Below, one piece after another: positions 34,106 through 42,131 of a stretch of DNA of 44,514 nt. The stretch comes from an uncultured Austwickia sp. GTDB lineage: Bacteria > Actinomycetota > Actinomycetes > Actinomycetales > Dermatophilaceae. Position 1 is the first letter of the stretch, and every line of letters starts with the position of its first letter. The DNA is taken from NCBI GenBank assembly GCA_934678955.1, contig CAKUSI010000002.1, forward strand, positions 1 to 44,514, written 5' to 3'. The translations under genes were made by a program, and so were the position numbers. The notes beneath the pieces are model-generated. The model searched no databases. It was not told the origin of the DNA and worked only from the letters and a program-made list of their open reading frames with translations.

Positions 34106-35646
34106 GTCATCCCGCCGTACGGGACGGAGCACACCCTCTCGCTGGGGCGCACGGTGTCCGGGAGCCGCTCTGGCGCGTCGCGGGGCTTCCCGCGCTGGCC
34201 GTGACCGTCGCCCTCCTCGCGACCGCGAACCGCTACGAGCTGCACGGCGACGAGCTCTACTTCCGGATGTTGCCACCCGCCTGGTGGTACGACGACCAGC
34301 CGCCGCTGACGGTCTGGCTCTCCCATCTCGGGGCCGCCCTCGGTCACGACCCGTTGCTGCAGCGCCTCCCCGCTATCGCCGCCGTGGCCTGCTCGGTGCT
34401 GCTGGCGGCCTGCTTCCCGCGGCTGCTGCTGGGAGACGACCCCGCGGCGCGGGTCGCCGCCTGGGCGCACGCGTTCACGGTCTATCCCCTGCTCATGGGA
34501 CACGTCTTCCTCACGTCGAGCCTCGACCTCGTCGCCTGGCAGGCGGTCGTGCGCCTCACCCTGATCGCGCTCCGCGACCACGAGCGTGGTCTCCGACCTC
34601 GGGCCCTCGTCTGGGCCGGGGTGGTCGCCGGTCTCGCCTGCTGGAACAAGCTCCTCGTCGTGGTGCTGCTCGCCGCGCTGGCCGTGGCCGTCCTCGCTGC
34701 CGACGCCGCTGTGCTGCGGACGCGCGAGGCTCTCTCAGCCGCCGTCGCGTTTGTCGCGCTGTCGGCGCCGCAGCTTGGGGCGCAGCTGCTCCACGGGCTG
34801 CCCATGTCCCGGGTGTCAGGTCGCCTCATCGCGGAGCACGGGGCTCTGAACCGGCTGCTCATCCTTCCCCTCCTCGTCGCCTTCCTCGGACCGCCGATGG
34901 TCGGCGTGTGGTGGCACGGGCTCCGGTGGCGTCGGAGCGGCACAGTGCGTACGACGGGGGCCTCGGCCACCTCGGCGGCCTCGAGGGCGCGGCGGTCGAG
35001 GCTACCCGTTCTCGCCGTCACCACCGCCGCGATCGTCGCCTGGAACCTTGCTTTGCCCGCCCAGCCCTATTACGCCGTAGCCGCTGTCCTGCCCGCCCTC
35101 GCGCTGGGCTGGGGAGCCGCCCACCGCGCGGGCGCGCCGTCGTGGCAGCTCCGACGGCGCATCGTCGCCGGGAACGCGGCCGTGGCCGTCCTGCTCTGCC
35201 TCCCCGTGCTGCCGGTCGGGACGGCGGCGTACGACGCGGTCGCGGCGGCCGTGCCGGTGGCGCGGGATCAGGTGGGGTGGCGCGAGGCAGTCCACCGGAT
35301 CGCCGCGGCGCGGGGTGGGCGCGACGTCACGGTCGTCGCCGACCACTACGCGCTGGCGGGGGCCCTGGCCTACGACGGACCGGCCGTCGGGATCGACCGC
35401 GCGCACATCGCCTCGGGCCACAACGCTCTCTGGTCGCTCGGCCCCCCGGCGACCGACGATGTCCTCCTGGTCGGGTCGATCGCCCAGACCCATCGATACT
35501 TCTTCCGCACCTGTGAGGACGCCGGGCGCCTGGCACTGACGCAGAGCGATCCGTTCGGCCTCGGCGACGCGCCGATGGCGCGCTGCTCAGGGCTCGTGGC
35601 GGACTGGGCGACCCTGTGGCCGGAGTTCCGCCGCCTCGGCGGCTGA
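34102..35646 (+). CDS. GT39/ArnT-like membrane glycosyltransferase
   Basis: A 514-residue integral membrane protein with about ten hydrophobic segments. Near the N-terminus the acidic pair in YELHGDELYFRML and DDQPPLTVWLSHLG match the catalytic loop of dolichyl-phosphate-mannose/ArnT-type (GT39/PMT_2) glycosyltransferases. These move a sugar from a polyprenyl-phosphate donor outside the membrane. GTG 34102 overlaps the stop of the GT1 gene, so the two are co-translated. The C-terminal soluble domain ends RCSGLVADWATLWPEF. The acceptor is unknown. Confidence 0.85.
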   Translation: MSHPAVRDGAHPLAGAHGVREPLWRVAGLPALAVTVALLATANRYELHGDELYFRMLPPAWWYDDQPPLTVWLSHLGAALGHDPLLQRLPAIAAVACSVLLAACFPRLLLGDDPAARVAAWAHAFTVYPLLMGHVFLTSSLDLVAWQAVVRLTLIALRDHERGLRPRALVWAGVVAGLACWNKLLVVVLLAALAVAVLAADAAVLRTREALSAAVAFVALSAPQLGAQLLHGLPMSRVSGRLIAEHGALNRLLILPLLVAFLGPPMVGVWWHGLRWRRSGTVRTTGASATSAASRARRSRLPVLAVTTAAIVAWNLALPAQPYYAVAAVLPALALGWGAAHRAGAPSWQLRRRIVAGNAAVAVLLCLPVLPVGTAAYDAVAAAVPVARDQVGWREAVHRIAAARGGRDVTVVADHYALAGALAYDGPAVGIDRAHIASGHNALWSLGPPATDDVLLVGSIAQTHRYFFRTCEDAGRLALTQSDPFGLGDAPMARCSGLVADWATLWPEFRRLGG

Positions 35647-35695
35647 CCCTCCCTTGCGACCCGCCCGGCGGCGGCCGCATTACGAGCAGCCAGGG

Positions 35696-36337
35696 TCAGC
35701 CGCCGGCACCCGTACGACGGGCCGCCGCGCACCGCGCGCCCTCGACCCCGAGGAAGGCAATGATCGTGGCGACGGCGACCGTCTCGGCGATGCCGCGCGG
35801 GATGGGGGCGAAGCCGGGCACGACGTGGTCGAGGCACATCGTGAGGCCCACGACCCCGAGGGCGCCGCGAAGTCGACGGCCTGCGTGCAGCCACAGGGTC
35901 TCGGGGCGCACCGCCGAGACGAGGACCCCAGCCGCGGCGACGGGCAGCGCGAGGACGGCGCCGACCATGTGCACCTGCTGATGGGTGTCGGAGGGGAAGA
36001 GGCCGAGCAGCCCCAGCCCGATGCCGAGGCCGCCAGCGAAGAGCGACAGGAGCACACCCCAACGCCGCCGCATGAGGGCGGTGCCCACGAGGACGCAGAC
36101 TCCGCTGACGATGAGTGCCGCGTTGAACCACGCCGATCGCGGCGAGCAGATCCATAGCCCGTCGAACGTGCGGCAACCCACCGTGCCGAGGTCGCTGACC
36201 ATGTTGTCGCGCCACGAGAACGAGACGCCGTCGCCGGTGACGGCCCCGACGTACCCCGCGACGAACGAAACCACCGCGCCGATCAGGAACGCCGCGCGGG
36301 GGAGGTCGCGGGTGCGGGGGGCGTGATCGCTCGGCAT
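35696..36337 (-). CDS. DUF998 family membrane protein
   Basis: A 213-residue protein with about six hydrophobic helices. Family landmarks are SWRDNMVSDLGTVGCR in the first loop and GLFPSDTHQQVHMVGA between later helices; conserved Asp and His lie in these loops. Function of DUF998 is unknown. ATG 36337 lies 9 bp after the stop of the epimerase gene on the same strand, so the two probably form an operon. It is convergent with the GT39 gene. Confidence 0.85.
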   Translation of the reverse strand: MPSDHAPRTRDLPRAAFLIGAVVSFVAGYVGAVTGDGVSFSWRDNMVSDLGTVGCRTFDGLWICSPRSAWFNAALIVSGVCVLVGTALMRRRWGVLLSLFAGGLGIGLGLLGLFPSDTHQQVHMVGAVLALPVAAAGVLVSAVRPETLWLHAGRRLRGALGVVGLTMCLDHVVPGFAPIPRGIAETVAVATIIAFLGVEGARCAAARRTGAGG

Positions 36338-36346
36338 GCCCCTATC

Positions 36347-37393
36347 TCATCGCGTCGGGCCTGTCACCGTCTCCACGACGGACGCGGCCGCGTCGACGAC
36401 CTTCGCCAGCACGGGACGCTCGTCGCCTCCGCCGGCCCAGTGCGGGTCCTGCGGCATGGGACCCATGGGGTCGCGCTCGGCGGGCGCGCCGTCCTCCGCG
36501 GCGAGACTGCGGCGGACGGCCTTGTCGAAACCGATCAGGTGGTGCCCGGCCGGAAGGAGTGCCGCGACCGACTCCTCGCTCGCGCAGACCATGTCGTGGT
36601 GCAGGCTCTCGACGAGGGCGCGGACGACGTTGTCGGGCACGTCGGTGAGCTGACCGACGAGGATCCCCACGAGGTCGGTCGGCAGGAGGGGGACGGTGAC
36701 CTGCGGCCGGGTCAACCCGGCGAGGTCGGCATAGCGGGCAAGGAGGTCGCCGTACGACATCCGGTCCAGCCCCCCGACGTCGATGTGACGCGACGGCCCG
36801 TCCACGGTGGATGCCCCCACAAGGGCGTCGACCACGTCGACGACCGCGATGGGCTGCACCTGCGAGTCCATCCAGTCGGGCTCCGTCTGGGCGGGCAGGC
36901 GTCCCATCACCTGGCGGACGATCTCGAACGACGCCGACCCGCTCCCCAGGACGATCGCCGCACGCAGGGTGATCCCGGTGGCGGGCGTGCCCGTGAGGAT
37001 GCGCTCGACCTCGAATCGACTGGAGATGTGGTCGGACAGTGCCTCCTCGGGGACCTCGGGGACGATCCCGGAGGGGTAGACGACCCGCTCCAGGCCGTGT
37101 GCGCGGACGGCGTCGGCCACGTTGTGAGCGGCCTTGCGGTCGGTCTCGACGAAGTCGACGCCGCCCATGCCGCGCACGAGGTGGTAGACCGCGTCCATAC
37201 CGTCGTACGCGGAGTCGACGGCCTCCGCGTCGAGGATGTCCATCGGCACCGTCTCGACCTCGTCGCGCCGCCAGCGCTCCGGGGTGTCGTCGGGCTTCGT
37301 GATCGTCGTCCGGACGGTGTGACCGGCCTCCAGAAGCGCCGGCACGAGCCGGCCCCCGACGTACCCCGTCGAGCCGGTGACCAGAACCTTCAG
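36347..37393 (-). CDS. NAD(P)-dependent epimerase/NmrA-like SDR protein, second copy
   Basis: A 348-residue atypical SDR: KVLVTGSTGYVGGRLVPALL carries GxxGxxG, with DAVYHLVRGMGGVDFVE and RVVYPSGIVPEVPEE further on. It is equal in length and similar in layout to the protein at 3685-4731, though it lacks that copy's C-terminal hydrophobic helix. No ATG, GTG or TTG suits the N-terminus. A CTG at 37393, with GGAG 6 bp upstream, begins exactly at the beta-strand of the fold and is my choice. The substrate is unknown. It probably forms an operon with the DUF998 gene. Confidence 0.75.
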   Translation of the reverse strand: MKVLVTGSTGYVGGRLVPALLEAGHTVRTTITKPDDTPERWRRDEVETVPMDILDAEAVDSAYDGMDAVYHLVRGMGGVDFVETDRKAAHNVADAVRAHGLERVVYPSGIVPEVPEEALSDHISSRFEVERILTGTPATGITLRAAIVLGSGSASFEIVRQVMGRLPAQTEPDWMDSQVQPIAVVDVVDALVGASTVDGPSRHIDVGGLDRMSYGDLLARYADLAGLTRPQVTVPLLPTDLVGILVGQLTDVPDNVVRALVESLHHDMVCASEESVAALLPAGHHLIGFDKAVRRSLAAEDGAPAERDPMGPMPQDPHWAGGGDERPVLAKVVDAAASVVETVTGPTR

Positions 37394-37511
37394 GACACGC
37401 TCCGTTCGGCCCCGGTCAGTGGTGGCCTTCGCTAGTTCGACGATGGAACAAACGACAGACTCGCCAGGGACTCCCTTGGCGGCACAGGCGGTCGAGATGA
37501 AGGTCCGTACG

Positions 37512-37551
37512 CCGCGGACGGCCCTCCGGAGGGGTGGAGGGCCGTCCGCGG
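37512..37551 (-). terminator. Strong hairpin downstream of the SRPBCC gene
   Basis: A 16-bp perfect GC stem (37512-37527 with 37536-37551) and 8-base loop, 15 bp past the SRPBCC stop on the minus strand. Confidence 0.78.
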
Positions 37552-37566
37552 TGACGAAAGTGGAGG

Positions 37567-37957
37567 TCAGGCGTGCGCCTGCTCGGCGGCGCGCTTGATG
37601 CCCTGGACGGCCTCGTCGACGCCGTCCTGGATCTTCTCGCCCTCGCGGTCGGTCTCGATGCGCACCGTGGCCGTGCAGGAGTTGTCGTCGATCAGGTCGA
37701 GGTCGACCTGCCCGGCGTAGTTGTTGGGACCCGGGCGCCCCACGTGAGGGTCGTATCGGGCTTCTCGACCTTGATCCAGGCCTCGCCCTCGACCTCACGG
37801 GTCCCCCGTCGTGCTCGATCTTGGCGGTCACGTCCACCTTGTCGCCGTCGGTCTTCGTCGCGGAGGTCATGCGGGGGAATTAGGAGGGGCGGTTCTCGAC
37901 GTCCGCCAGGTAGGCGAAGAGCTTCGCCGCAGGGACGTTGATAGTGGTGGTTGCCAG
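37567..37957 (-). pseudogene. SRPBCC-family protein, nonsense and frameshifts, IS5 at its 5' end
   Basis: Reading minus: ATTTINVPAAKLFAYLADVENRPS-stop, then FPRMTSATKTDGDKVDVTAKIE. A frameshift follows to GEAWIKVEKPDTTLTWGA, and another to NNYAGQVDLDLIDDNSCT and the end GVDEAVQGIKRAAEQAHA (TGA 37567-37569). TAA at 37880-37882 replaces a probable Tyr. The likely first codon is CTG (37957), perhaps a mutated ATG. The IS5 copy begins 9 bp upstream and has separated the gene from its ribosome site and promoter. Confidence 0.8.
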
Positions 37958-38441
37958 TTACACCGTGAGGCTTATTCAGCCGGCTTGTAGGTGAAAGTGG
38001 AGTCCGATGACTGCGCTGATGGTGTCCCTGAATGTTTTGAGGGGTCGGCGGTAGTCGTAGGTGAAGATCTTCCAAGCCTTGATGTGGGCGACTCCTCGTT
38101 CGACGATCCAGCGTATTTTGTGAATGGCGGTGTTCGTCGCCTTCTCGGTTTCGGTGAGGTCCCGGGAGGTGGGCTTCCGGGTGGGGGTGTGGATTCCGGC
38201 GCCGATATAGCCTTTGTCGCCGATCCACTGCGAAAGGTCAAGTCCTTCGAGCAGCTGGGATTCGGCGAGGGCGTGCATGTCGTGGCGTGACCCGTCAACG
38301 GGGTCGCTGACCCACGCCAGGGTTCCGTTCAACGTGACCGCGATCTGGATGTTGTAGCCGGTCGTCTTGTGCTTCCCGGAGTATAGCTCGCGGTGATCCC
38401 GCCATGACCAGCAGGGCAGCAGGGTTCCGTCGATCACCTAG

Positions 38442-40304
38442 GAGACTGCTGAAGAAGGCGTGTTCTGGGGTTGCTGTTTGGCAGTAAGCGGGGGGCGGAG
38501 TGTCGCCAGCGGGCGTCTTGCGGCAGTGAAGTCAGCTCGCGTGGGCGCGACAAGCGGGGTCGTTCCGCCTGCCTGAAGCCATCCTGTGCGTATTGGCGTC
38601 GGCGTGGTCAGGGCTGCGAGGGTGGCGGTGCGTCCTGCCCTGCTCAGGCGATGGTCCAGGTCCCGCGTTGATGGGTCAGTCCGAGGGCGAGGAGGCGGCG
38701 GAGGTTGAGGCCGGCGGCGCGGTGGTGCAGCCAGGCATCGTTCTTGGCTACGCCGCGGTAGGGTACGCGGCGGGCTCCTCGGGTCAGCCATGCGATGGAG
38801 CGTTCGACCATCGGTCGGTGCTGGCGGTAGATGGCCTGGAAGTCGGGGTCCTGGGCGCAAGTGCGGTGGCCGCGTTGGAGCTGGTGGTGCTCACCGAGGG
38901 TGATCGCGCGGCCGTCCTGGGCGGTGGTGCACCGTGCGCGTAGTGGGCAGCCCCGGCAGGCGGCGCCGAAGGTGGCCGTCCCCTTGGGGCTGATCGTGCG
39001 GGTGGTCCCGGCCGGACACGTCAACGTCCCGGCTACCGGGTCGTGGGTGAAGTCGTCCAGGGTGAAACCGCCCTCCACCGCCGGCCGTAGCAGCCAGGGC
39101 TTGATGACCGGTTCCCACTGCTGATCGTTCAGGGTGGCGAGCATGTCACCAGAGGCGTACGCGGAGTCGCCGAGCACCTGCACCGGCGAGCCCGTGGCCG
39201 CGGGGATGGTGGGATCGGTGGTGACCAGGTCGGCGCCGACGGCGGCGTCAGAGTTGTCGGCCCCGCTGGTCTTCGTCAGCCTGACCATGGTCATCAGGCC
39301 GATGCCCGGTTCGACGACGACGTGGGCCTTGAACCCGTCCTGGCGCCGTTCCCGGGTCTTGTGCGCGTGCCGGGCATCAGGATCGACGGTCGAGATCATC
39401 CGGTCCGGGGCGGTCTTCCGGGCAATCCGCCACCGCCCGTCGGTACCGTCGGAACCCTCCACGGGTTCGACGTCCTGTCCGGCCACCAGCGCCAGCAGCG
39501 CCACCGCCTGCGCCGGCCGGTCGCCAGCGGCCTCAATGCCCTCGAGGTCGAGGACGGAAAGCAGGGCGAGGGCGTCGCCCACCAGTGCGGTGACCAGCTC
39601 GGTCCGGGCGGCCTCGTCGTCCCAGGCGATCCGCGGCTTCCCCGTGGCCGTGTAGTCCTGACCCGTGAGGGCTGCCAGCCGAGTGCAGCGCTCAGCGACC
39701 AGCACGTCCGCGCCCGGCACGTCGCGTCCGACCCGGGCGGATCGAGGCGATGAGCTGGGTGATCGTGTCCTGCCGGGCGACCGCATCGTCCAGCACCGTG
39801 CAGTCCAGTGCCCGACGGGTCCTGCCCGTCAGCACACCGGTAGCCATGACGACCTCGCGGACCGCCCCGAAGATCCGCTCGGGACGATCGCTGGCGGCCA
39901 GCCGCTTGCGCCAGTACGTCAACGTCGAAGGGTGCAACCCGCTCCCGTCGACCGCGTACCCGCACGCCGCCTTCCACCGCAGGTCAAACGTGAGCGCCTC
40001 GACCGCCTCCCGGTCGGGGAGCCCGTGAAGGGTCTGCAGGACCAGCACCGAGGCGATCACCTCCGGCGGGATCGAGGGCCGGCCCCGACCAGAGGGAAAC
40101 AGGTCGGCGAACATCTCCGGCGGGAACATCTCCAGCCGGTGCTGCGCCAAGAACGCGAACACGCTGCCCTCCGGCAACAGATGCCCCGCCAGCGCCTCCA
40201 CGTCCAACAGCCCCCGCTGACGATCAGCCTGACCCTGCATGAACCCAGGATCTCAACCCAGGCCCGGTCGCCCCCCGCGACGCGCGGGATTCTTCAGCAG
40301 TCTC
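38442..40304 (-). mobile_element. IS1182-like insertion sequence (1863 bp)
   Basis: Perfect 15-bp inverted ends GAGACTGCTGAAGAA at 38442 and, complemented, ending at 40304. A 4-bp target duplication CTAG flanks it (38438-38441 and 40305-40308). The empty site is preserved in IS5 copy 1 at 2007-2010. Confidence 0.93.
38644..40240 (-). pseudogene. IS1182-family transposase, one frameshift
   Basis: ATG 40240 opens an N-terminal domain with the family features FAFLAQHRLEMFPPEMFADLF and GRPSIPPEVIASVLVLQ, continuing YWRKRLAASDRPERIF. The frame is lost at about 39740 (IASIRP) and picked up in another frame at GRDVPGADVLVAERCTRLAA. The catalytic half follows: VLGDSAYASGD, a Cys-rich segment (CRGCPLRARC) and RPMVERSIAWLTRGARRVPYRG. 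A one-base correction restores about 530 codons, so this lesion looks recent. Confidence 0.88.
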
Positions 40305-40411
40305 CTAGACGGCGTCGGCGGACAGGTCTTCTGGCAGCGGGCAGCACTGTGACAGGAGCGTCTTCAGCGTGGTGGTGACGGCGTCGATGACTCGGCCGAT
40401 CGTGGGTTGGG

Positions 40412-41543
40412 CCGGGCGAGTTCATTGTTGATCCGGTTGTGATGTTCTCTCGGATGGTGAGATGTCGTGTCCGGATGGTGAATCGAGCAGGGTGAGGACT
40501 GCATCGGGGGTGCGTCCCAGGTGGCGCAGGGTTGCGGCGATGGGGGCGCCGGGGTGGTGGATGCGTAGCAGGCCCAGGGCGATGTTGCGCAGGGTGGCCA
40601 TCACGCGGGGACCGTTGCCGGTGCGGATGCGGCTGTGGTCCTCGCGGTAGCTGACATCGCGCACGTAGTGCACGGCGTTCTCGATCAGCCAGTGCCCGCG
40701 GATGATGCGGGCCAGCTCGGCGGCGGTGATCGCCGACCAGGGCAGGCTGGTGATCCCGTGGACGATCTCGGTACTGGCCGCTGATCCCATGGTGCGGGTG
40801 CGCACCACCCGGAAGGCCTGCCGGACGTGGGGCAAGGCCACCTTCGGGGCGGCCTTACCGGTGAGATCGATGACTTGCAGGGTGCGTTCCTCGCGGCGCC
40901 CGTGGCCCTTGCCCACGACGTGGTCCACGATGGGGACCTGCGCCCAGGGCAAGGCGGTGAGCTGGGCGCATACCGTGGGCTGGTTGGCCTTGGCGATGAA
41001 GACGTAATGGGCGCCGTGGCGGTGCAGGTAATGTGCGTGGCCAGCCAGGCCGCCAAGACGGCGTCCAGCACATCGTCGTCCACGCCGGTCAAGATCCGCC
41101 GCAGCGTGGAGCGCGAGGGCACCCCACGCACGATCCCCAGGTCAGTCCAGTACCGCCGGGGCAGGTCAGCGGCCCAGGAGGCGATCGCCTCCACCGATCC
41201 CGCACTCGCCACGACCGCCGCCAACGCCACCGCGAGCACGCTGGCCAGCCGATGGCGGATCCCCCGGGCATGGCGTGGATCAGGAACCGTCGACAACACG
41301 TGCCACACCTGCACCGGTATCGCCGCGATCGCGCGATCCGGGGCCACCACCCCCGACGCCCGGATAGGCGCCAGCGCGGCAATCAGCGATGATACGGATG
41401 CGGGCACGGCACACCACCTACCGACGTGACGGACTTAGACACCCATCACGATCCAGGCGGCAGCCGTGCCCGCCCGGCTTATACACCCGGCGTGTCACAT
41501 CACGATCCCGACACGCCGATCACCCGACTTTGAACGAGCCCTG
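40412..41543 (-). mobile_element. ISAs1-family insertion sequence, internally deleted (1132 bp)
   Basis: The ends are imperfect inverted repeats: CCGGGCGAGTTCA at 40412 and, on the minus strand from 41543, CAGGGCTCGTTCA. A 10-bp target duplication GTGGGTTGGG flanks it (40402-40411 and 41544-41553). It is inserted in the N-terminal part of the IS5 copy 2 transposase. Confidence 0.9.
40422..41407 (-). pseudogene. ISAs1-family (H-repeat-like) transposase, catalytic core deleted
   Basis: The N-terminal part (VWHVLSTVPDPRHARGIRHRLAS, then SWAADLPRRYWTDLG) runs to LDAVLAAWLAT. It then shifts frame directly to HYLHRHGAHYVFIAKANQPT and on to the C-terminus (AAELARIIRGHWLIENAVHY, REDHSRIRTGNGPRVMATLR). 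The segment that should lie between, with the DGKxxRG and DALHTQ catalytic motifs, is missing, about 60-70 codons. The element is therefore non-autonomous. Confidence 0.85.
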
Positions 41544-41883
41544 GTGGGTTGGGAGGTCCCGAACGTCTCGGCCAGGTCTTCCTGGGTTCGATTGCTTCGC
41601 CAGTAGGTGGCGGTGATCTGGATCGCCCGGAACATTTTGATCGACGGAGGACAGGTCGGGATCGGCCCGTTGTGAAAGTCATGAATGCGCGCCGCGAGCT
41701 CGGTGATCTGCGCGGTCGTCATCCCGGTGGTATGATACATGTCGGCGGCTTTCTTCTTGAGTCTTGAGTCTGGTAACCCAATTCTCTCGAGAAAGCCGTC
41801 CTTTACGTTCACGACACGCCGAAGAGCTGCGCCTTGGTAATTCCCGGTTCAGTTAAGAGCACTCAGCTCGCTGAATAAGCCTC

Positions 41884-42131
41884 CGTTACTGCGATTCACC
41901 ACGCCACGCCGCGAACCCGAGAATGAACTCGCCCTGACCATCTGGAACGCCTTGAAGATGATCGTGATCGGGCCGATCAGTCCTGTGTTCCTGATGCGTC
42001 CTCGTCTCCGTGAGACGAATGAGCGCCGCACCCCGCCATCATCCGCGCCATCATCGGCGGGGGATGACCGGTATCTGATCGATGCCTCGGTCAGAGCGAG
42101 CTGAGACTGTTCACCGGATCGACCTTGCCCG
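41884..42131. other. No recognisable gene
   Basis: Sequence between the IS5 copy 2 end and the stop of the ABC-F gene. A plus-strand frame of about 70 codons (LRFTTPRREPENELALTIWN...) is open but resembles no family I know. It would once have been upstream of the SRPBCC gene before the IS5 insertion. Confidence 0.4.

Larger units (their letters stand above)
37976..41812 (-). pseudogene. IS5-family transposase, copy 2, split in three
   Basis: The N-terminal half (41812 to about 41544), a short middle piece (40411-40305) and the C-terminal half (38437-37976) are separated by two other IS elements. The C-terminal half reads V-I-D-G-T-L-L-P, so it retains the first catalytic Asp that copy 1 has lost. 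The IS1182-like element landed in the CTAG that includes the amber codon. Confidence 0.9.
37967..41883 (-). mobile_element. IS5-family insertion sequence, copy 2, invaded by two other IS elements
   Basis: It has the same 14-bp ends as copy 1 and a 3-bp target duplication CGT (37964-37966 and 41884-41886). The total span is 3917 bp. Subtracting the IS1182-like element with its CTAG (1867 bp) and the ISAs1-like element with its 10-bp duplication (1142 bp) leaves exactly 908 bp, the length of copy 1. It has the same orientation as copy 1, which lies about 36 kb to the left. Confidence 0.95.

Noticed and set aside
39730..39760. Programmed frameshift in the IS1182-like transposase
   Set aside because: No slippery heptamer was seen; IS1182 transposases are normally one frame, and a one-base indel explains the break.
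1537..41883. The IS5 pair as a composite transposon carrying the carotenoid genes
   Set aside because: Each IS5 copy has its own 3-bp target duplication on both of its ends (AAT and CGT), so they inserted independently; a composite would share duplications only at the outer ends.
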